A DNA stretch of 64,000 nucleotides. Origin: Sipunculus nudus. Its lineage: Eukaryota; Annelida; Sipuncula; Golfingiida; Sipunculidae. Location of the stretch: positions 52,647,676 to 52,711,675 of the forward strand of contig CM049316.1 in assembly GCA_026874595.1 (NCBI GenBank), in the 5' to 3' direction. Shown in pieces: positions 23,201-35,560 of the stretch. The notes beneath the pieces are model-generated. The model saw only the letters and a list, made by a program, of their open reading frames with translations, had not been told where the DNA came from and searched no databases. Every line of letters starts with the position of its first letter. Position 1 is the first letter of the stretch. The position numbers were made by a program, and so were the translations under genes.

Positions 23201-25100
23201 GGCCACACTATTAGGTTTATGGTAATTATAGTAGTTCATGATATACATGATAATAACAGAAACTTCTCCGTCTTGCTGATCAATCTCAAAATAAATTATA
23301 TAAAATACTGATACAAAGTAAAGGATGAGCAAATATACGTAATGCAAAGGGTGAAGTATGAAGAAGGCAGTTTAAAATTGCCCTCTTTTACTAAACCGTT
23401 TCCAAAACAGGTAAATCATATCTATACAGGCGCGTGTACAACCAAACACTACCCGACTCTTTCCTGACTTTCAGTTGATTTTCTAGGATAAATGAACAAA
23501 TAAATTTTTGCATTTGGCCTCTGTAAGCTCATATAGGCAACCTAATTCCAACACTTAATTTTATAAATACAAAACACAGAATTAATATTATTACTATGTT
23601 GGCAATCATTTCTGAAGTGCCGGTATTTAACTATATAGTACTCAAGAGATCAGTCACAAATCATGTATAGAACTTAGGCATACATATCACTTTAATACAG
23701 ATTCAGCCCAATAAATGTATATTTTCTCATCTTAATTCCTTATTTTCTGTAGAAACTTAATAAATTAATAAGCATGCGGCATATTAATAATTATAGCTAT
23801 ATTGTTAGGAAGCAAAACTTATATACCCTTGGTTGTATACTATTAGTAACTATGTTCCCCAGGACCTATAGCAGGCTATATATACACTGAAATGGCTGTC
23901 AACACGAGGGATAAAAAACTGTGTACGTGATCAACAACTATATATATATAGTCCCTATAACCATCTCAAATTCCCTTGATGTTGAAGAGGTTGCAGCACT
24001 TTTCAGCTATATATACCTCATAAAATTGTCCCTGGTCCTGCCTTTTCTTGACTGCTGACAAGCGCTGATTAACCTAAGTCGATATGCTGGACGGATGCTT
24101 AACTTTTATACATTTAAATTTATTGCATCTGCATTTTATTTTAGGGGATTTACAAGTCTGACGTTATATGAAAGCAAAATGTTAAACAGACGACTTTCTT
24201 GTTTCTACCATAATACACTCTGTAAGAAATCAGCTACAGACCAACGAACAATAAATGGAAAACGCATGAAGGATGGAGTCGATGAAAAAGGAATGGCAGG
24301 ACTGGTGGTATCACTCATTCTCATTTATTCATGTCTAATATAAAAACAAAGTTCAGCGTCTGTCAAGCCAAATTTCAGGAAAAAAAACCCACCGAGGCCA
24401 GGAAGGGATAGATATGGCAGGCTGGTGTTTAACTTGCCCTTACAGAAAGAAGCTAAGTGCCTGATACAATCTGTGAACCAATTTGCAGAGGTGGCAAATG
24501 TGTTGCCTGACACTTTTGGCCTGTCACATTGGCCAGAAAATCACCCTGACAAAAGAAAACATTTGACGACGCCTGGCTCTGTTTATATTAACAGTCAGGC
24601 TAACAAGCTGCCCATGTACACAAAAATAAACCACCACAAAACATCTACAAGATTTGTAAATCATCTCTGACCCACAGAAGGTACGCGCGTACTAATATAC
24701 ATAACACGGGTTCTTCAGAGCCCTTGGGATTATGTGGACCATGACGCCAAAGATCTGGATATTTTCTTTCATTAAACTAGTACTTTGTCCATATATCACG
24801 TGGTATAAACCTGCTGTTTTGCTGTTGTTATTATGATGAGTATGCATGCCATGCACTACAACGCCGATGTACCACGTTATGTCTTTTTTTGGTGTTACAA
24901 ATGATGATTTGTAAAATGTGGTGGGATAAAATAAAATTTGTATTGACATGACTTTTTGGACATTCTCAACATGGAATATAGGCTTTGGCAAAAAGAAATC
25001 CTGTTAAGTATATACGTAAGATTTTCAATTCTTTTAGAAAATAATATGGTCAAGACATTTGACTAAACATTATACAGTAAAAAGGGTTGATATGAAATTT
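20223..25100. other. Long anonymous stretch
   Basis: No gene, transposon end or tandem array is recognised over about 4.9 kb. Minor features are C-rich runs at about 20917-20927, a poly(A) with (CAA)n at 22309-22334, and a slightly GC-richer patch at about 21750-22110. The open frame 24425-24670 (81 codons) has ordinary composition but no motif I can name. Decayed elements too old to see by eye are likely. Confidence 0.5.
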
Positions 25101-25132
25101 CATATATATATATATATGTATATGTATCTATG

Positions 25133-25172
<40 letters not shown>

Positions 25173-25190
25173 AACATACATATATATATA
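25101..25190. repeat. (TA)n-rich microsatellite
   Basis: A TA run with TG/CA interruptions (for example TATGTATATGTATC). Tyr-Ile frames on both strands are artefacts. Confidence 0.95.
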
Positions 25191-25639
25191 CACAGGGGTC
25201 ATAATAACGCCTTCCTATCTGTCTCAGATAGGCAAACGCGTTCACGGAAAGGCATGTTTCATTTTGTATACCAATCCGTTGGAAAGGTGAACAACTAGAT
25301 GTTTTCCACATTAGTAGCCTATTATATCATTAGAAACAAACATGACATAAAAACGAATTATTTTCGCGCATTACAGTAACCTGGCCACTCGGAACTCCTC
25401 GAACGAATTTGTATATATACTAACTGAGATTACTCGAAGATGAGGCGAGTGTAACTTGCAAATCCCCAGCTGCACTGGTACAGCGCTGAGCTCTGCGATT
25501 GGCAAAGAGCTGCGGGGCCATAATAGAAACGTTTGATATGATGGTTAGGATGCATCTTTAGCGGAAAGGCCAATTTTTTCCGCGGACAGGTAACCCGGAA
25601 TTCTTGCTTATCCGTTAGAAAGGGGAAAATTACAATCCC

Positions 25640-25645
<6 letters not shown>
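25191..25645. other. Anonymous DNA
   Basis: No gene or known repeat. The stretch 25380-25620 is somewhat GC-richer. Confidence 0.6.

Positions 25646-25720
<75 letters not shown>
25646..25720. repeat. (TA)n microsatellite
   Basis: About 37 uninterrupted TA dinucleotides followed by a short (CA)n. Confidence 0.95.
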
Positions 25721-25722
<2 letters not shown>

Positions 25723-26930
25723 CACACACGACTCAAGCAAAGTACTTCAGAAAATAAAACTATAAATATAAAGAAATCCAAACACATTCACGTGTGGTTA
25801 CGAGCAAACATCGGCGCTCTGCAAAGAAGAACATTTGTATACGGACCTTGCCTGTATGACGATATCAGGGCTCGAAATTAAGTGAAGGACCACCAGAATT
25901 ATCCGGCAGTTAAAAAATTGGTTAGCGCCGGTCCCACTTAGCCGGTCATTATTTCTGTTATCTATAATATATAATATATAATATATAATTATCTATATTT
26001 TTTCAATGGAGGTTTAGGTCTTTAACCCATTTAAAATGGCACCCAGAGCATCGACATTACAACCTCTGCAAGATCAGAAGGAGATTATGAGTGTTGCAGC
26101 TTACAAAGTGATGAAAAATTAAAGAATAATCAAAAGAAAACACCGATGGTGGGTGCATGACACAAGACCACGATCTCGTACAGGAGTTGCAATTTGATGA
26201 AGAGAAATCAAAACCTGTCTGGTCATTTACAGAACTCTGTGATGCACGATTACTACACGTGCTTTCCCCATAAAATGAAGACATCACCGGGATTTAAAAT
26301 GAGCTAATGCCACCAGAGTGGAAATATCCGTACGGCAAAGAATGTCCTGTGTCCACTTGTGCTTTTCCGCATGCGTGTCCGTACCTATCGCAACATGACC
26401 CTGTTGACGAAAATGTGACCGCATGCAGCCGCACATCGGACCGCAGTCCGCAACGCACAAATGATACGGTCCTTCTAATTTCCGTGTGCGCTTTCTTATC
26501 CGCCTAGCTTATACAGGTGGACACGCAGCATTGGATCGCGATTTGCTGCGCAATAAAGAATGATCGTATCATCTAGTTAATCATCATGTCATCCCCTTCG
26601 TGAATTTAGACGTTAAAATAGAAAAAAATACAAATCAGTGTTTAAAACTTCAGACTACTGTTTAGGAATATATAACTGAATACACTGATTTTCAATGGAA
26701 ACTTTGGGTCAAGTTAAATCCTTTGGTGTTCGGACCCCACAATATATATATATCTGCCATAGCGAAATACACGTTTTACGGCAAGATATATATATCTGAT
26801 TGGTGATACAGGAATATAAAATAAATTACATAATGAAAATTTCTGCAATTATCGATCTGGAACAGGGCACTTCTACTGAACAATAGGATTAAACTTAAAC
26901 ATAATAATGAGTGGAAGATATGGCTCTTAA
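25721..26930. other. Anonymous DNA with possible hAT terminus
   Basis: CAGGGCTCGAAATTAAG at 25866 resembles the terminal sequence of a widespread group of animal hAT elements, but I find no matching inverted end, so it is at best a fragment. A short (ATATAAT)n-like run lies at 25965-25990. 26290-26520 is CpG-rich without a recognisable gene. The rest is anonymous. Confidence 0.4.
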
Positions 26931-28011
26931 TTAGGAAAACCAAACAAAGCTGGCGATATTTATTGTTCCCTTAATGTACCTGACAAATGTCCCTGGCTGA
27001 GTGGACGGAAGAACTGTTTGGGAAAGTGCGTCTGCCTTGGCCAATTGGTCCGGCAGGTTTGATGGCAATGTGCAGATATATAGTATGCATCTGATAGCTG
27101 GTGTCTTTGACAAACGTGTAGAACTCTCTGCAGCAATGGTGCACAAGAGAGGGGTCTGGACGGCTGTAATGGTCTCTGAACCCCGTCTCGATGGAGACAA
27201 ATGTGACCATGGGTGGCCGCCCGAGTCCAGTCTCATTAGACTATAGAACAGCGTCCAGTTAACAGTTCCTCTTAGCTAAATGATGCCTTGTTCTCTCAAG
27301 AGACCCAGCAACAACAAAGGAACACATTGCAGTGCCTGCTATGGTTGATGCAGAGAGCCCCATTCCGGGCTCCATGGCCATTTCAATGTGGTGGTAACAT
27401 TAGTATAAATGCCAAAGCTGTTAGAATAACCCATAAGCAATAAGATAAACGCATTCACTGCATTTAGGGAGTAACCCGGTCCAGTTTGCGAGGAGTCAGA
27501 AATTGATTGGCGGGGTTTATGTTATTTCTGTAAATGACACTTGCGCACATGTTCAACAAGGCAAAGTCACTTGTTTGCCACAAAATCATCTTGTAGGCCA
27601 TTTCAAACAATTTGGACATGTCGAGTATGGGTGTTTAGGGAATTACTGAAGCACTTTCTGTATGCATACCCTCCCTCCATGCTGCATAAGCTAAATGAAG
27701 CCAAACTACCCAGAGACCAGGTTCAGCACAGAAACACAACGGCTGGTAGACAGTGCTGTATTGGCCGAGTCGACACACTAATCTTGGTGACAAAAAGCTT
27801 GCCACGACGTGGTCCCTGCGCTTTATGCTTACACTATTTGATGTCTGACACCCTCATTGCTTTGAGGACCTCGTCTAGAATCCTAACAACCCGGACCCGT
27901 GAAATCTTCACATTCACATCATCAAGTGAGATATGCTTTGTGTTATTCATAGCCTTAAACCGCGGCTTCCGTGGAGAGTGGCCCGATTACTTGTGGTTCA
28001 GATCAGAATAA
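26931..28011. other. GC-richer block with unrecognised open frames
   Basis: This block is visibly less AT-rich than its neighbours and holds several overlapping open frames: 26931-27236 minus (101 codons), 27001-27246 plus (81), and 27541-28011 plus (156, the longest frame outside tandem repeats except 63078-63590). Short stop-free stretches also occur near 27300-27410 on both strands. None contains a domain or motif I know, and strong frames occur on both strands over the same bases. It could be a decayed gene or transposon, or conserved regulatory DNA. I do not call a gene. Confidence 0.3.
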
Positions 28012-28877
28012 CTCCTGTTCCTGTTCTTGTAAAATTTACTTCCAAAGGAACGCCGATGAGACGGCCTTAATGATAAAGTGGCGAGATAATAGATAAGTGT
28101 TTCCCACTTTGAAGTCCCCATTTTAAACAAGCGCTCCTAACATTCCGCAAGTCCATAAATTGTCAGAGTTTCTTTGGACACATCACAACACTAATTTGGT
28201 ACTTTATCTAATTACGATTATAAATGGTTGGTCTAATACAGATAATAGAAACGTGATCGGCAAATGGTAAAGATTAACTGGTAACATTCAGCCACATAGT
28301 TAACACAATCCGTAAATTGCTGATTATCCATAGGTGATTACGCTCCTAACACTATAACGCTCTATTTATCATTATGAAATTTCAATTGAAAAAGGTCAGG
28401 CATAAGATAAAACAACAATTTCAAGGTATTATGTTTACCTTTTTGCTAATTAATGCGCAAATATATTAAATGATGCCTGTAACAGAATACGGCGCTCAAC
28501 CAAATATACCTGTATTTAAAGCGGTCATATATAACCCAGTTGTTCATTGCAAATCATAATGAAGAATGTACTTCCTCCAAAACACCATGCATATATTTAT
28601 CATACACAGGCCGTCAACCGAACACCTGTCATGCCGCTATGTACTAAAAAAAAGTAGTTTAGTGGTGATTATGTTTTTCATAACATTGTCTGGTTTGCAA
28701 GAATTACAACGATTTTGCTAAAAACATAAAGCAGATGTTGCAAATGAGTTCACCGTCGACTTAATCAAGAAGTGCAAATATCTTCCAAATTGAATGTAAA
28801 CTTTTTTTACCGTCGGACAGACACAGGACGGAGAAGTCTGTCACTGCCGACCTTTAAATTCTGAACATAAGATTCTG
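28012..28877. other. Anonymous AT-rich DNA
   Basis: No gene or repeat recognised. Confidence 0.6.
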
Positions 28878-29010
28878 GAGAAAACGGGTCTGCTAAGAAG
28901 GCATACAGCGCATAAAACTGTCCTAGTAAGAAGGTATATATCGCAGAAAAAATTGTCAATTAAGAAAGCATACAGCGCAGAAAACTCGTCTATTAAGAAA
29001 ACAGATAACA
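28878..29010. repeat. 33-34-bp short tandem repeat, 4 copies
   Basis: Diverged copies of GTCTATTAAGAAGGCATACA followed by GCGCAGAAAAC. The TAAGAA landmarks fall at 28894, 28927, 28961 and 28994. Confidence 0.8.
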
Positions 29011-29817
29011 TATTGACAAGATTATCTGAGAAATATTATTCTCAAACACGATACACATGCATGCTCCCTCGTTGAGTAATGAACTCTCGAGGCCTTCCAT
29101 GATGAATAAGAAATACAACTTAAGAGTAAAAAAGAAGAAAAAGGATCAGGAAATGTACAGAGGCAAAAGTTACACGGAGTCGAGAAAAGCTCATGGTGTT
29201 AATTAATGATACCTGGAAAATGTAACATGAAATGGAACGGTCAAGGAAGTAAAGGATGAATATAAATGAAAATATGACACCGGGACATGCAGGAGGAAAC
29301 GGTGAAGTGTCATGTGCAGAAATGAAATTAGTTTAATTCCATAAAACAGGAGTAAAGGCAGAGTTAAAAAATAAGGTCAAGAAGAGGCCAAGTCAGAACG
29401 AAAGAACTGGAATAAAGCCGGCCACATAAAGAGGTCCTATACAATAAACATGTGACACAGGGGTCATGACGCTCAGCTAATCTCTGATACTGAGAAATTC
29501 TATCAAATTAGATTCCTGTCATTTTAGTATTTTTGCAATTGTGTCTGTGGTAGTTGATTGAATGGATTTTCTTCAAATATCCTATGGTGAGTGCAAAATT
29601 TTGTTTTCCAGCCCAGAACACGTACTTATACGAGTCTGATTTTATAAGTGATAAGAATAAAATATAAATCAGGTATAATGCTTCCATGCTGGACCGTTAT
29701 TTTTCAAATAAATGAGTGACATGTTTATGTACAATGCAAGAACTAAACATTTTGAACACTAGTCCAAGCACCATTTACAAAAAGTCACTGCTGATACACT
29801 GGCATGGGTGCACACAA
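29011..29817. other. Anonymous DNA; possible family B fragment at 29455
   Basis: Mostly purine-rich anonymous sequence. CACAGGGGTCATGACGCTCA at about 29457-29476 resembles the 5' terminal motif of HINE family B, which appears in full at 29819. This may be an older truncated copy. Confidence 0.4.
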
Positions 29818-30648
29818 CAAACAAGTGACCCATGGGTCATGACGATCAGCTGACCGGGAAGGAAATTTTATCATCTGAATGGTAGTATATACCCATTCAA
29901 CTGAAGCATCAAACAGATTAACCAACAGGCCAAGATTGTGTCTGTATTTATATATATATATCAAAAATAGAGAAAAAATGCGTAAACTTAAAAAAAAATA
30001 CAGGTGGCTCCACCAGTCTGCAGAAACTATTAAAAGCACTTAATGGTCAATATCAATGCAAAGAATCATGGGGATCTCTGCATTAGTTGTTCAGATACTT
30101 CAGCTTTTGTACCAAATTTTCCATTATTCTGAGGGATACTTCTGAGTCCTATAGCTTGAAGGATAAGGGTAACAGAGACCTAATTTCAGGTTTCACAGAC
30201 ACTTTTCATGGGCCTCCTTGTATCACAAGAATGAAGATTCTAGGTCCAGTTGTTACAATTTGTGCCACGTTAACAGATGACAGCATCCTAAGAGGTCTCA
30301 AAAATAGAGTAAAAAATTCCAAAAATTGAATAAAATATAGGTGGCACCACCAGACTGCAGAAACTGATGAAACACTCCATAATCAATATCCATGCAAAGA
30401 ATCATGGAGATCTCTTCATTAGTTGTTCAGATACTTCAGCTTTTGTATCAAATTGTCCATTATTCTGAGGGATACTTCAGAGTCCTATAGCTTGAAGGAT
30501 ATGGGAAACGGACCTAAATTCAGGTTTCCACAGACACTTTTCATGGGCCTCCTTGCATGACAAGAATGAAGATTCTAGGTCCAGTTGTTACGATTTGTAC
30601 CTTGTTGACAGATAACCACATCTTTAAAGGTCTCAAAAATAGAGAAAA

Positions 30649-32196
30649 CTAGATGTGTCGGAACGACACAAATGCCCCCGCCTGGGGCAAATTAGAAACA
30701 TTTGTTAAAGTTTGAAAAATTTTTAAGTTCAGGAGGTGTTGTATGCTCAAAAGTAGGTCAACAAGGGCAAAATGCAAACTCGATCTGTAACGGGTCATTA
30801 TCAAGCAACGCACCAAAAATCAGGCCAGTATCTGCAGGCATTGTGAAAAAAAGTCCATACATGTACATTTTCCATAAAAATTTCTATTTTTCATGAAACT
30901 TTCTATGTTCAGGAGCAGTCAAATGGTCAAAAGTAGGTCAACTGGGATAATACAAGAACTCGACTTGTAACTGGTCATTATCTGCCTACGAACCAAAAAT
31001 CAGGCCCTTATCTGCAGGCACTGCGAAAAAAAGTCCGTACATGTGCACTTTTTTTTAATGAAATTTTCTATGTTAGAGCACCGTCAAACGGTCAAAAGTA
31101 GGTCAACTGGGACAAAACGTGAACTCGATCTGTAATTGGTCATTATCTGCCCACACACCAAAATCAGGCCAATATCTGCAGGCATTGCGAAAAAAGTCTG
31201 TACATGTGTATTTGTCATGAAAATTTATATTTTTCATGAAATTTTCTTTGTTCAAGAGCCATACAACCGTCAAAAGTAGGTCAACTGGGACGAAACGCGA
31301 ACTCAATCTGTAACTGGTCAATATCTGCCCACATATCAAAAATTAGGCCAATATCTGCAAGCATTGTGAAAAAAAGTTCGAACATGTGTATTTGTCATGA
31401 AAATTTATATTTTCGAGTCATTAAATTTTCTATGTTCAGGAGCCGTAAAACCGTCAAAAGTAGGTCAACTGGGTCGAAACGCGAACTAAATCTGTAAGTG
31501 GTCAATATCTGCCCACACACCAAAACTCAGGCCAATATCTGCAAGCATTGTGAAAAAAAGTTCGTACATGTGTATTTGTGATGAAAGTTCATATTTTTCA
31601 TGAAATTTTCTATGTTCAGGAGCCGTAAAACGGTTAAAAGTTGGTCAACCGATACGAAACGCAAACTCGATCTGTAACTGGTCATTATCTGCCCACACAC
31701 CAAAAATCAGGCCAATACATGCAAGTATAGCGAAAAAAAGTCTGTACATGTGTATTTGTCATGAAAATTTCTTTTTTTCATGAAATTTTCTAAGTTAAGG
31801 AGGCGTAAAACATTCAAAAGTAGGTCAACTGGGACGAAACGCGAACTCCATCTGTAACTGGTCATTATCTGCCCACACACCAAAAATCAGGCCAATATCT
31901 GCAGGCACTGCGAAAAAAAGTCCGTACATGTGTATTTGTCATGAAAATTTCTTTTTTTCATGAAATTTTCTAAGTGTAGGAGCCGTAAAACGGTCAAAAG
32001 TAGGTCAACCGGGACGAAACGCGAACTCGATCTGTAACTGGTCATTATCTGCCCACACACCAAAAATCAGGCCAATATCTGCAGGCATTGCGAAAAAAAG
32101 TCCGTACAACTGTTTGATTTCGGAATGACGGAAGGACGGAATGACGGACATGGGTAAAACTATATGCCCCGGCCACTTTGTGGCGGGGGCATAAAA
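30649..32196 (+). mobile_element. HINE family A copy 1 (8 core units)
   Basis: It starts CTAGATGTGTCGGAACGACA with the small hairpin GTGTCG-GAA-CGACAC (30655-30669) and the sub-terminal arm ATGCCCCCGCC (30672-30682). Eight tandem core units of about 180 bp follow, each with GTAGGTCAAC...CGAACTCGATCTGTAAC. It ends with a GACGGAATGACGGAC-type stretch and a 13-bp-stem hairpin ATGCCCCGGCCAC-TTT-GTGGCGGGGGCAT (32164-32192). The right arm GGCGGGGGCAT is complementary to the left arm. Non-coding. Many CpGs are kept, suggesting a fairly recent insertion. Layout matches Helentron-associated elements (HINEs). Confidence 0.85.
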
Positions 32197-32214
32197 ATTC
32201 GTAAAAATTTGAAA
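32194..32214 (+). repeat. Sliver of family B host between two HINEs
   Basis: About 20 bp (AAAATTCGTAAAAATTTGAA) separate the two family A copies. They match the family B unit at the point after TAGAGAAAA (compare 34340-34362), so the two HINEs sit in one host unit. Confidence 0.75.
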
Positions 32215-34036
32215 CTAGATGTGTCGGAACGACACGAATGCCCCCGCCTTGGGCAAATTAGAAACATTTGTAAATTTTGGAAAATTTTTTAAGTTCAGGA
32301 GGTGTCGTATGGTCAAAAGTAGGTCAACAAGGGCAAAATGCAAACTCGATCTGTAACGGGTCATTATCAAGCAACACACCAAAAATTATGCCAGTATATG
32401 CAGGCATTGTGAAAAAAAGTCCATACATATGCATTTTCCATAAAAATTTCTGTCTTTCATGAAATTTTCTATGTTTAGGAGCCGTAAAACAATCAAAAGT
32501 AGGTCAACCGGGATGAAACGCAAACTCGATCTGTAACTGTCATTATCAGTACAAAAAAGTCAGTACATATGCATTTGTTATGAAAATTTATATTTTTCAT
32601 GAAACTTTCTATGTTCAAGAGCAGTCAAATGGTCAAAAGTAGGTCAACTGAGACAAAACAAGAACTCGATCTGTAACTGGTCATTATCTGCCTACACACC
32701 AAAAATCAGGCCTGAATCTGCAGGCACTGCAAAAAAAAGTCCATACATGTGCACCTTTTTATGAAATTTTCTATGTTAGAGCACCGTCAAACGGTCAAAA
32801 ATAGGTCAACTGGGACAAAACGTGAACTTGATCTGTAACTGGTCATTATCTGCCCACACACCAAAAATCAGGCCAATATCTGCAGGTATTGTGAAGAAAA
32901 GTCTGTACAAGTGTATTTGTCATGAAAATATATATTTTACATGAAATTTTCTATGTTCAGGAGCCGTAAAACAGTCAAAAGTAGGTCAACCGGGACGAAA
33001 TGCGAACTCCATCTGTAACTGGTCAATATCTGCCAACACCAAAAATCAGGCAACTATCTGCAGGCATTGCCAAAAAAAGGTCCGTACATGTGTATTTGTC
33101 ATGAAATTTTATATTTTTCATGAAATTTTCTATGTTCAGGAGCCTTAAAACGGTCAAAAGTAGGTCAACCGGGATGAAACGCGAACTCGATCTGTAACTG
33201 GTCTATATCTGCCCACACACCAAAAATTAGGCCAATATCTGCAGGCATTGCGAAAAAAAGTCTGTACATGTGTATCTGTCATGAATATTTCTATTTTTCA
33301 TGAAATTTTCTAAGTTTAGGAGCTGTAAAACGGTCAAAAGTAGGTCAACCGGGACGAAACGTGAACTCGATCTGTAACTGGTCTATATCTGCCCACACAC
33401 CAAAAATCAGGCCAATATCTGCAGGCATTGCGAAAAAAAGTCCGTACATGTGTATCTGTCATGAATATTTCTATTTTTCATGAAAATTTCTAAGTTTAGG
33501 AGCCGTAAACCGGTCAAAAGTAGGTCAACCGGGACGAAACGCGAACTCGATTTGTAACTGGTCTATATCTGTCCACACACCAAAAATCAGGCCAACATCT
33601 GCAGGCACTGCGAAAAAAAGTCCGTACATGTGTATTTGTCATGAAATTAAAACGGTCAAAAGTAGGTCAACCAGGACGAAACGCGAACTCGATCTGTAAC
33701 TGGTCTATATCTGCTCACACACCAAAAATCAGGCCAATATCTGCAGGCATTGCGAAAAAAAGTCCGTACATGTGTATCTGTCATGAATATTTCTATTTTT
33801 CATGAAATTTTCTAAGTTTAGGAGCCGTAAACCGGTCAAAAGTAGGTCAACCGGGACGAAACGCGAACTCGATCTGTAACTGGTCTATATCTGCCCACAC
33901 ACCAAAAATCAGGCCAATATCTGCAGGCATTGCGAAAAAAAGTCCGTACAACTGTTTGATTTCGGAATGACGGAAGGACGGAATGACGGACAGGGGTAAA
34001 ACTATATGCCCCGGCCACTTTGTGGCGGGGGCATAA
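32215..34036 (+). mobile_element. HINE family A copy 2 (about 10 core units)
   Basis: Same structure as the copy ending at 32196: CTAGATGTGTCGG start, hairpin at 32221-32235, arm ATGCCCCCGCC at 32238-32248, about ten core units, and 3' hairpin at 34006-34034. One core unit near 33640 is shortened (about 140 bp), and near 32545 a unit lost most of its second half. Host family B sequence resumes at once with TAGAGGTGGCGC. The last units of the two copies are nearly identical, so they may share a recent source. Confidence 0.85.
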
Positions 34037-35082
34037 AAATAGAGGTGGCGCACCCAGTCTGCAGAAACTTATGGAACACCTCATTATCAATATGTATGCG
34101 ACAAATCATGACCATCAGTGTTGTAGTTATTGAGATACTGCAGTTTGTTTTTATCAAATTTTTCATTATTCTGGGAGGTAATTGGGAGCCCCACAGCTCA
34201 AAGGATATGGGTAACAGAGACCTTATTTAAAGTTTTCATGGAGACTTTTCATAGGTCTCTCACTGTGTCAAGAATGAAGATTCTAGGTCCAGTCTTTACG
34301 ATTTGTGCCCTGTTAACATTTTTAAAGGTCTCAAAAATAGAGAAAACAATTCGTAAAGAATTGAAAAATACAGGTGGCGCCACCAGTCTGCAGAAACTGA
34401 TGAAACATCTTATGATCAATATGTATGCCAAAAATAATGACCATCAGTGATGTAGTTAATGAGATATTGAAGTTTTTGTTTGTATGAAATTTTAGACTAT
34501 TATGGGGGGTACTTTTTGGGCCCCATAGCTCAAAGGATATGGGTAACAGAGACCTAATTTCTGGTTTCCATGGAGACTTTTCATAGGTCTCTCAGTGTGT
34601 CAAGAATGAAGATTCTAGGTCCAGTCTTGACGATTTGTGCCCTGTTAACAGATGTTCACATTTTTAAAGGTCTCAAAAATAGAGAAAAAATTTGTAAAAA
34701 ATCGAAAAATATAGGTGGCGCCACCAGTCTGCAGGAACTGATGGAACCTCTCATGATCAATATGTATGTCAAAAAATCATGACCATAAATGATGTAGTTA
34801 ATGAGATATCGAAGGTTTTGTATGAAATTTTTCACTATTCTGGGGGGGTACTTTGAGGCCCCATAACTCGAAGAATATGTGTAACAGAGACCTAATTTCT
34901 GGTTTCCAAGGAGATTTTTTATGGACCTCTCAGAATTTCGAGTTACAAGATTCTAGGTCCAGCGGTTACGATTTGTGCCTGGTTAACGGACAGACAGACG
35001 GACAGACAGACAGACGGACGACGGACAAAGAGTGATCGCTATAGCTCAGATGACTTACAGTCAGCTGAGCTAAAAACAGACT

Positions 35083-35560
35083 GTAGAAGTCGCCACCATT
35101 CTTGTGTAGAGAAAGCCATCGAAGATGTATTGACATGCAAAATTTCAGGCAGATACCTCAGACCACTCTTAGACTATGTGCACAGATGCATGAAACAACT
35201 GTAGGTGGCGCCACAAGTCTTGTATACATTTAAACTATCCGAGATGTATTGATATGCATATTTTCGGGCTGATATGTAAAATCAATCCTGAGAAATAAGC
35301 AGAAGCAATACTGTGCAAAATTTATCGTAGGTGACGCCACCAGTCTTGTATACGACCAAGCTATCTGAGATTTATACATATGCCAAATTTCAGGCTGATA
35401 TATTAAATCCCTCCTGAGAAATAAGCAGGGACATACACTAGGCAAAAATCATTGTAGGTGGCGACACCAGTCTTGTGTACGAGAAAGCCATCAAAGATGC
35501 ATGGACATGTCAAAATGTCAGGCCAATACATCAAACTTCTCATGAGTCAGGTGCACTTGG
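35083..35560 (+). repeat. ~125-bp tandem units sharing family B's palindromic motif
   Basis: Four diverged units start at 35083, 35201, 35327 and 35454 (spacing 118, 126 and 127 bp). Each opens GTAGGTGGCGCCACCAGTCT or a variant, the same motif that opens the 335-bp units, but the rest of the unit is different sequence. It lies only 10 bp past the 3' hairpin of the preceding element, so it is either a second element with its own core units or an extension of the first. Confidence 0.75.

Larger units (their letters stand above)
29818..35072 (+). mobile_element. HINE/pearl-like element family B, interrupted by two family A copies
   Basis: The 5' end reads ACAAGTGACCCATGGGTCAT with a perfect 12-bp palindrome GACCCATGGGTC (29827-29838) and then GATCAGCTGAC. 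The body is diverged tandem units of about 335 bp, each marked by AGGTGGCGCCACCAGTCTGC or a variant (30002, 30339, 34043, 34371, 34713). The last unit runs into an (ACRG)n-type microsatellite (about 34986-35026). A 3' hairpin follows, TAGCTCAGATGACT-TAC-AGTCAGCTGAGCTA (about 35041-35071). The terminal TCAGCTGAGC is complementary to the 5' GCTCAGCTGA of other copies, as for HINE sub-terminal inverted repeats. Tandem core units plus an ACRG microsatellite is the layout of bivalve pearl elements. It is non-coding; frames inside are spurious. Confidence 0.75.

Noticed and set aside
25063-25729. Tyr-Ile-rich ORFs at all TA microsatellites
   Set aside because: Direct translation products of (TA)n; not genes.
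25866-25882. hAT element starting CAGGGCTCGAAATTAAG
   Set aside because: No inverted partner terminus or target duplication found nearby. Kept only as a note in the gap entry.
27541-28011. 156-codon plus-strand ORF as a gene
   Set aside because: No domain or motif, basic low-order composition, and competing frames nearby on both strands. I could not support a coding call.
30702-34090. Several 60-85-codon ORFs inside the HINE core units
   Set aside because: They recur with the unit, differ in frame between units and are broken in most copies. The elements are non-coding by structure.
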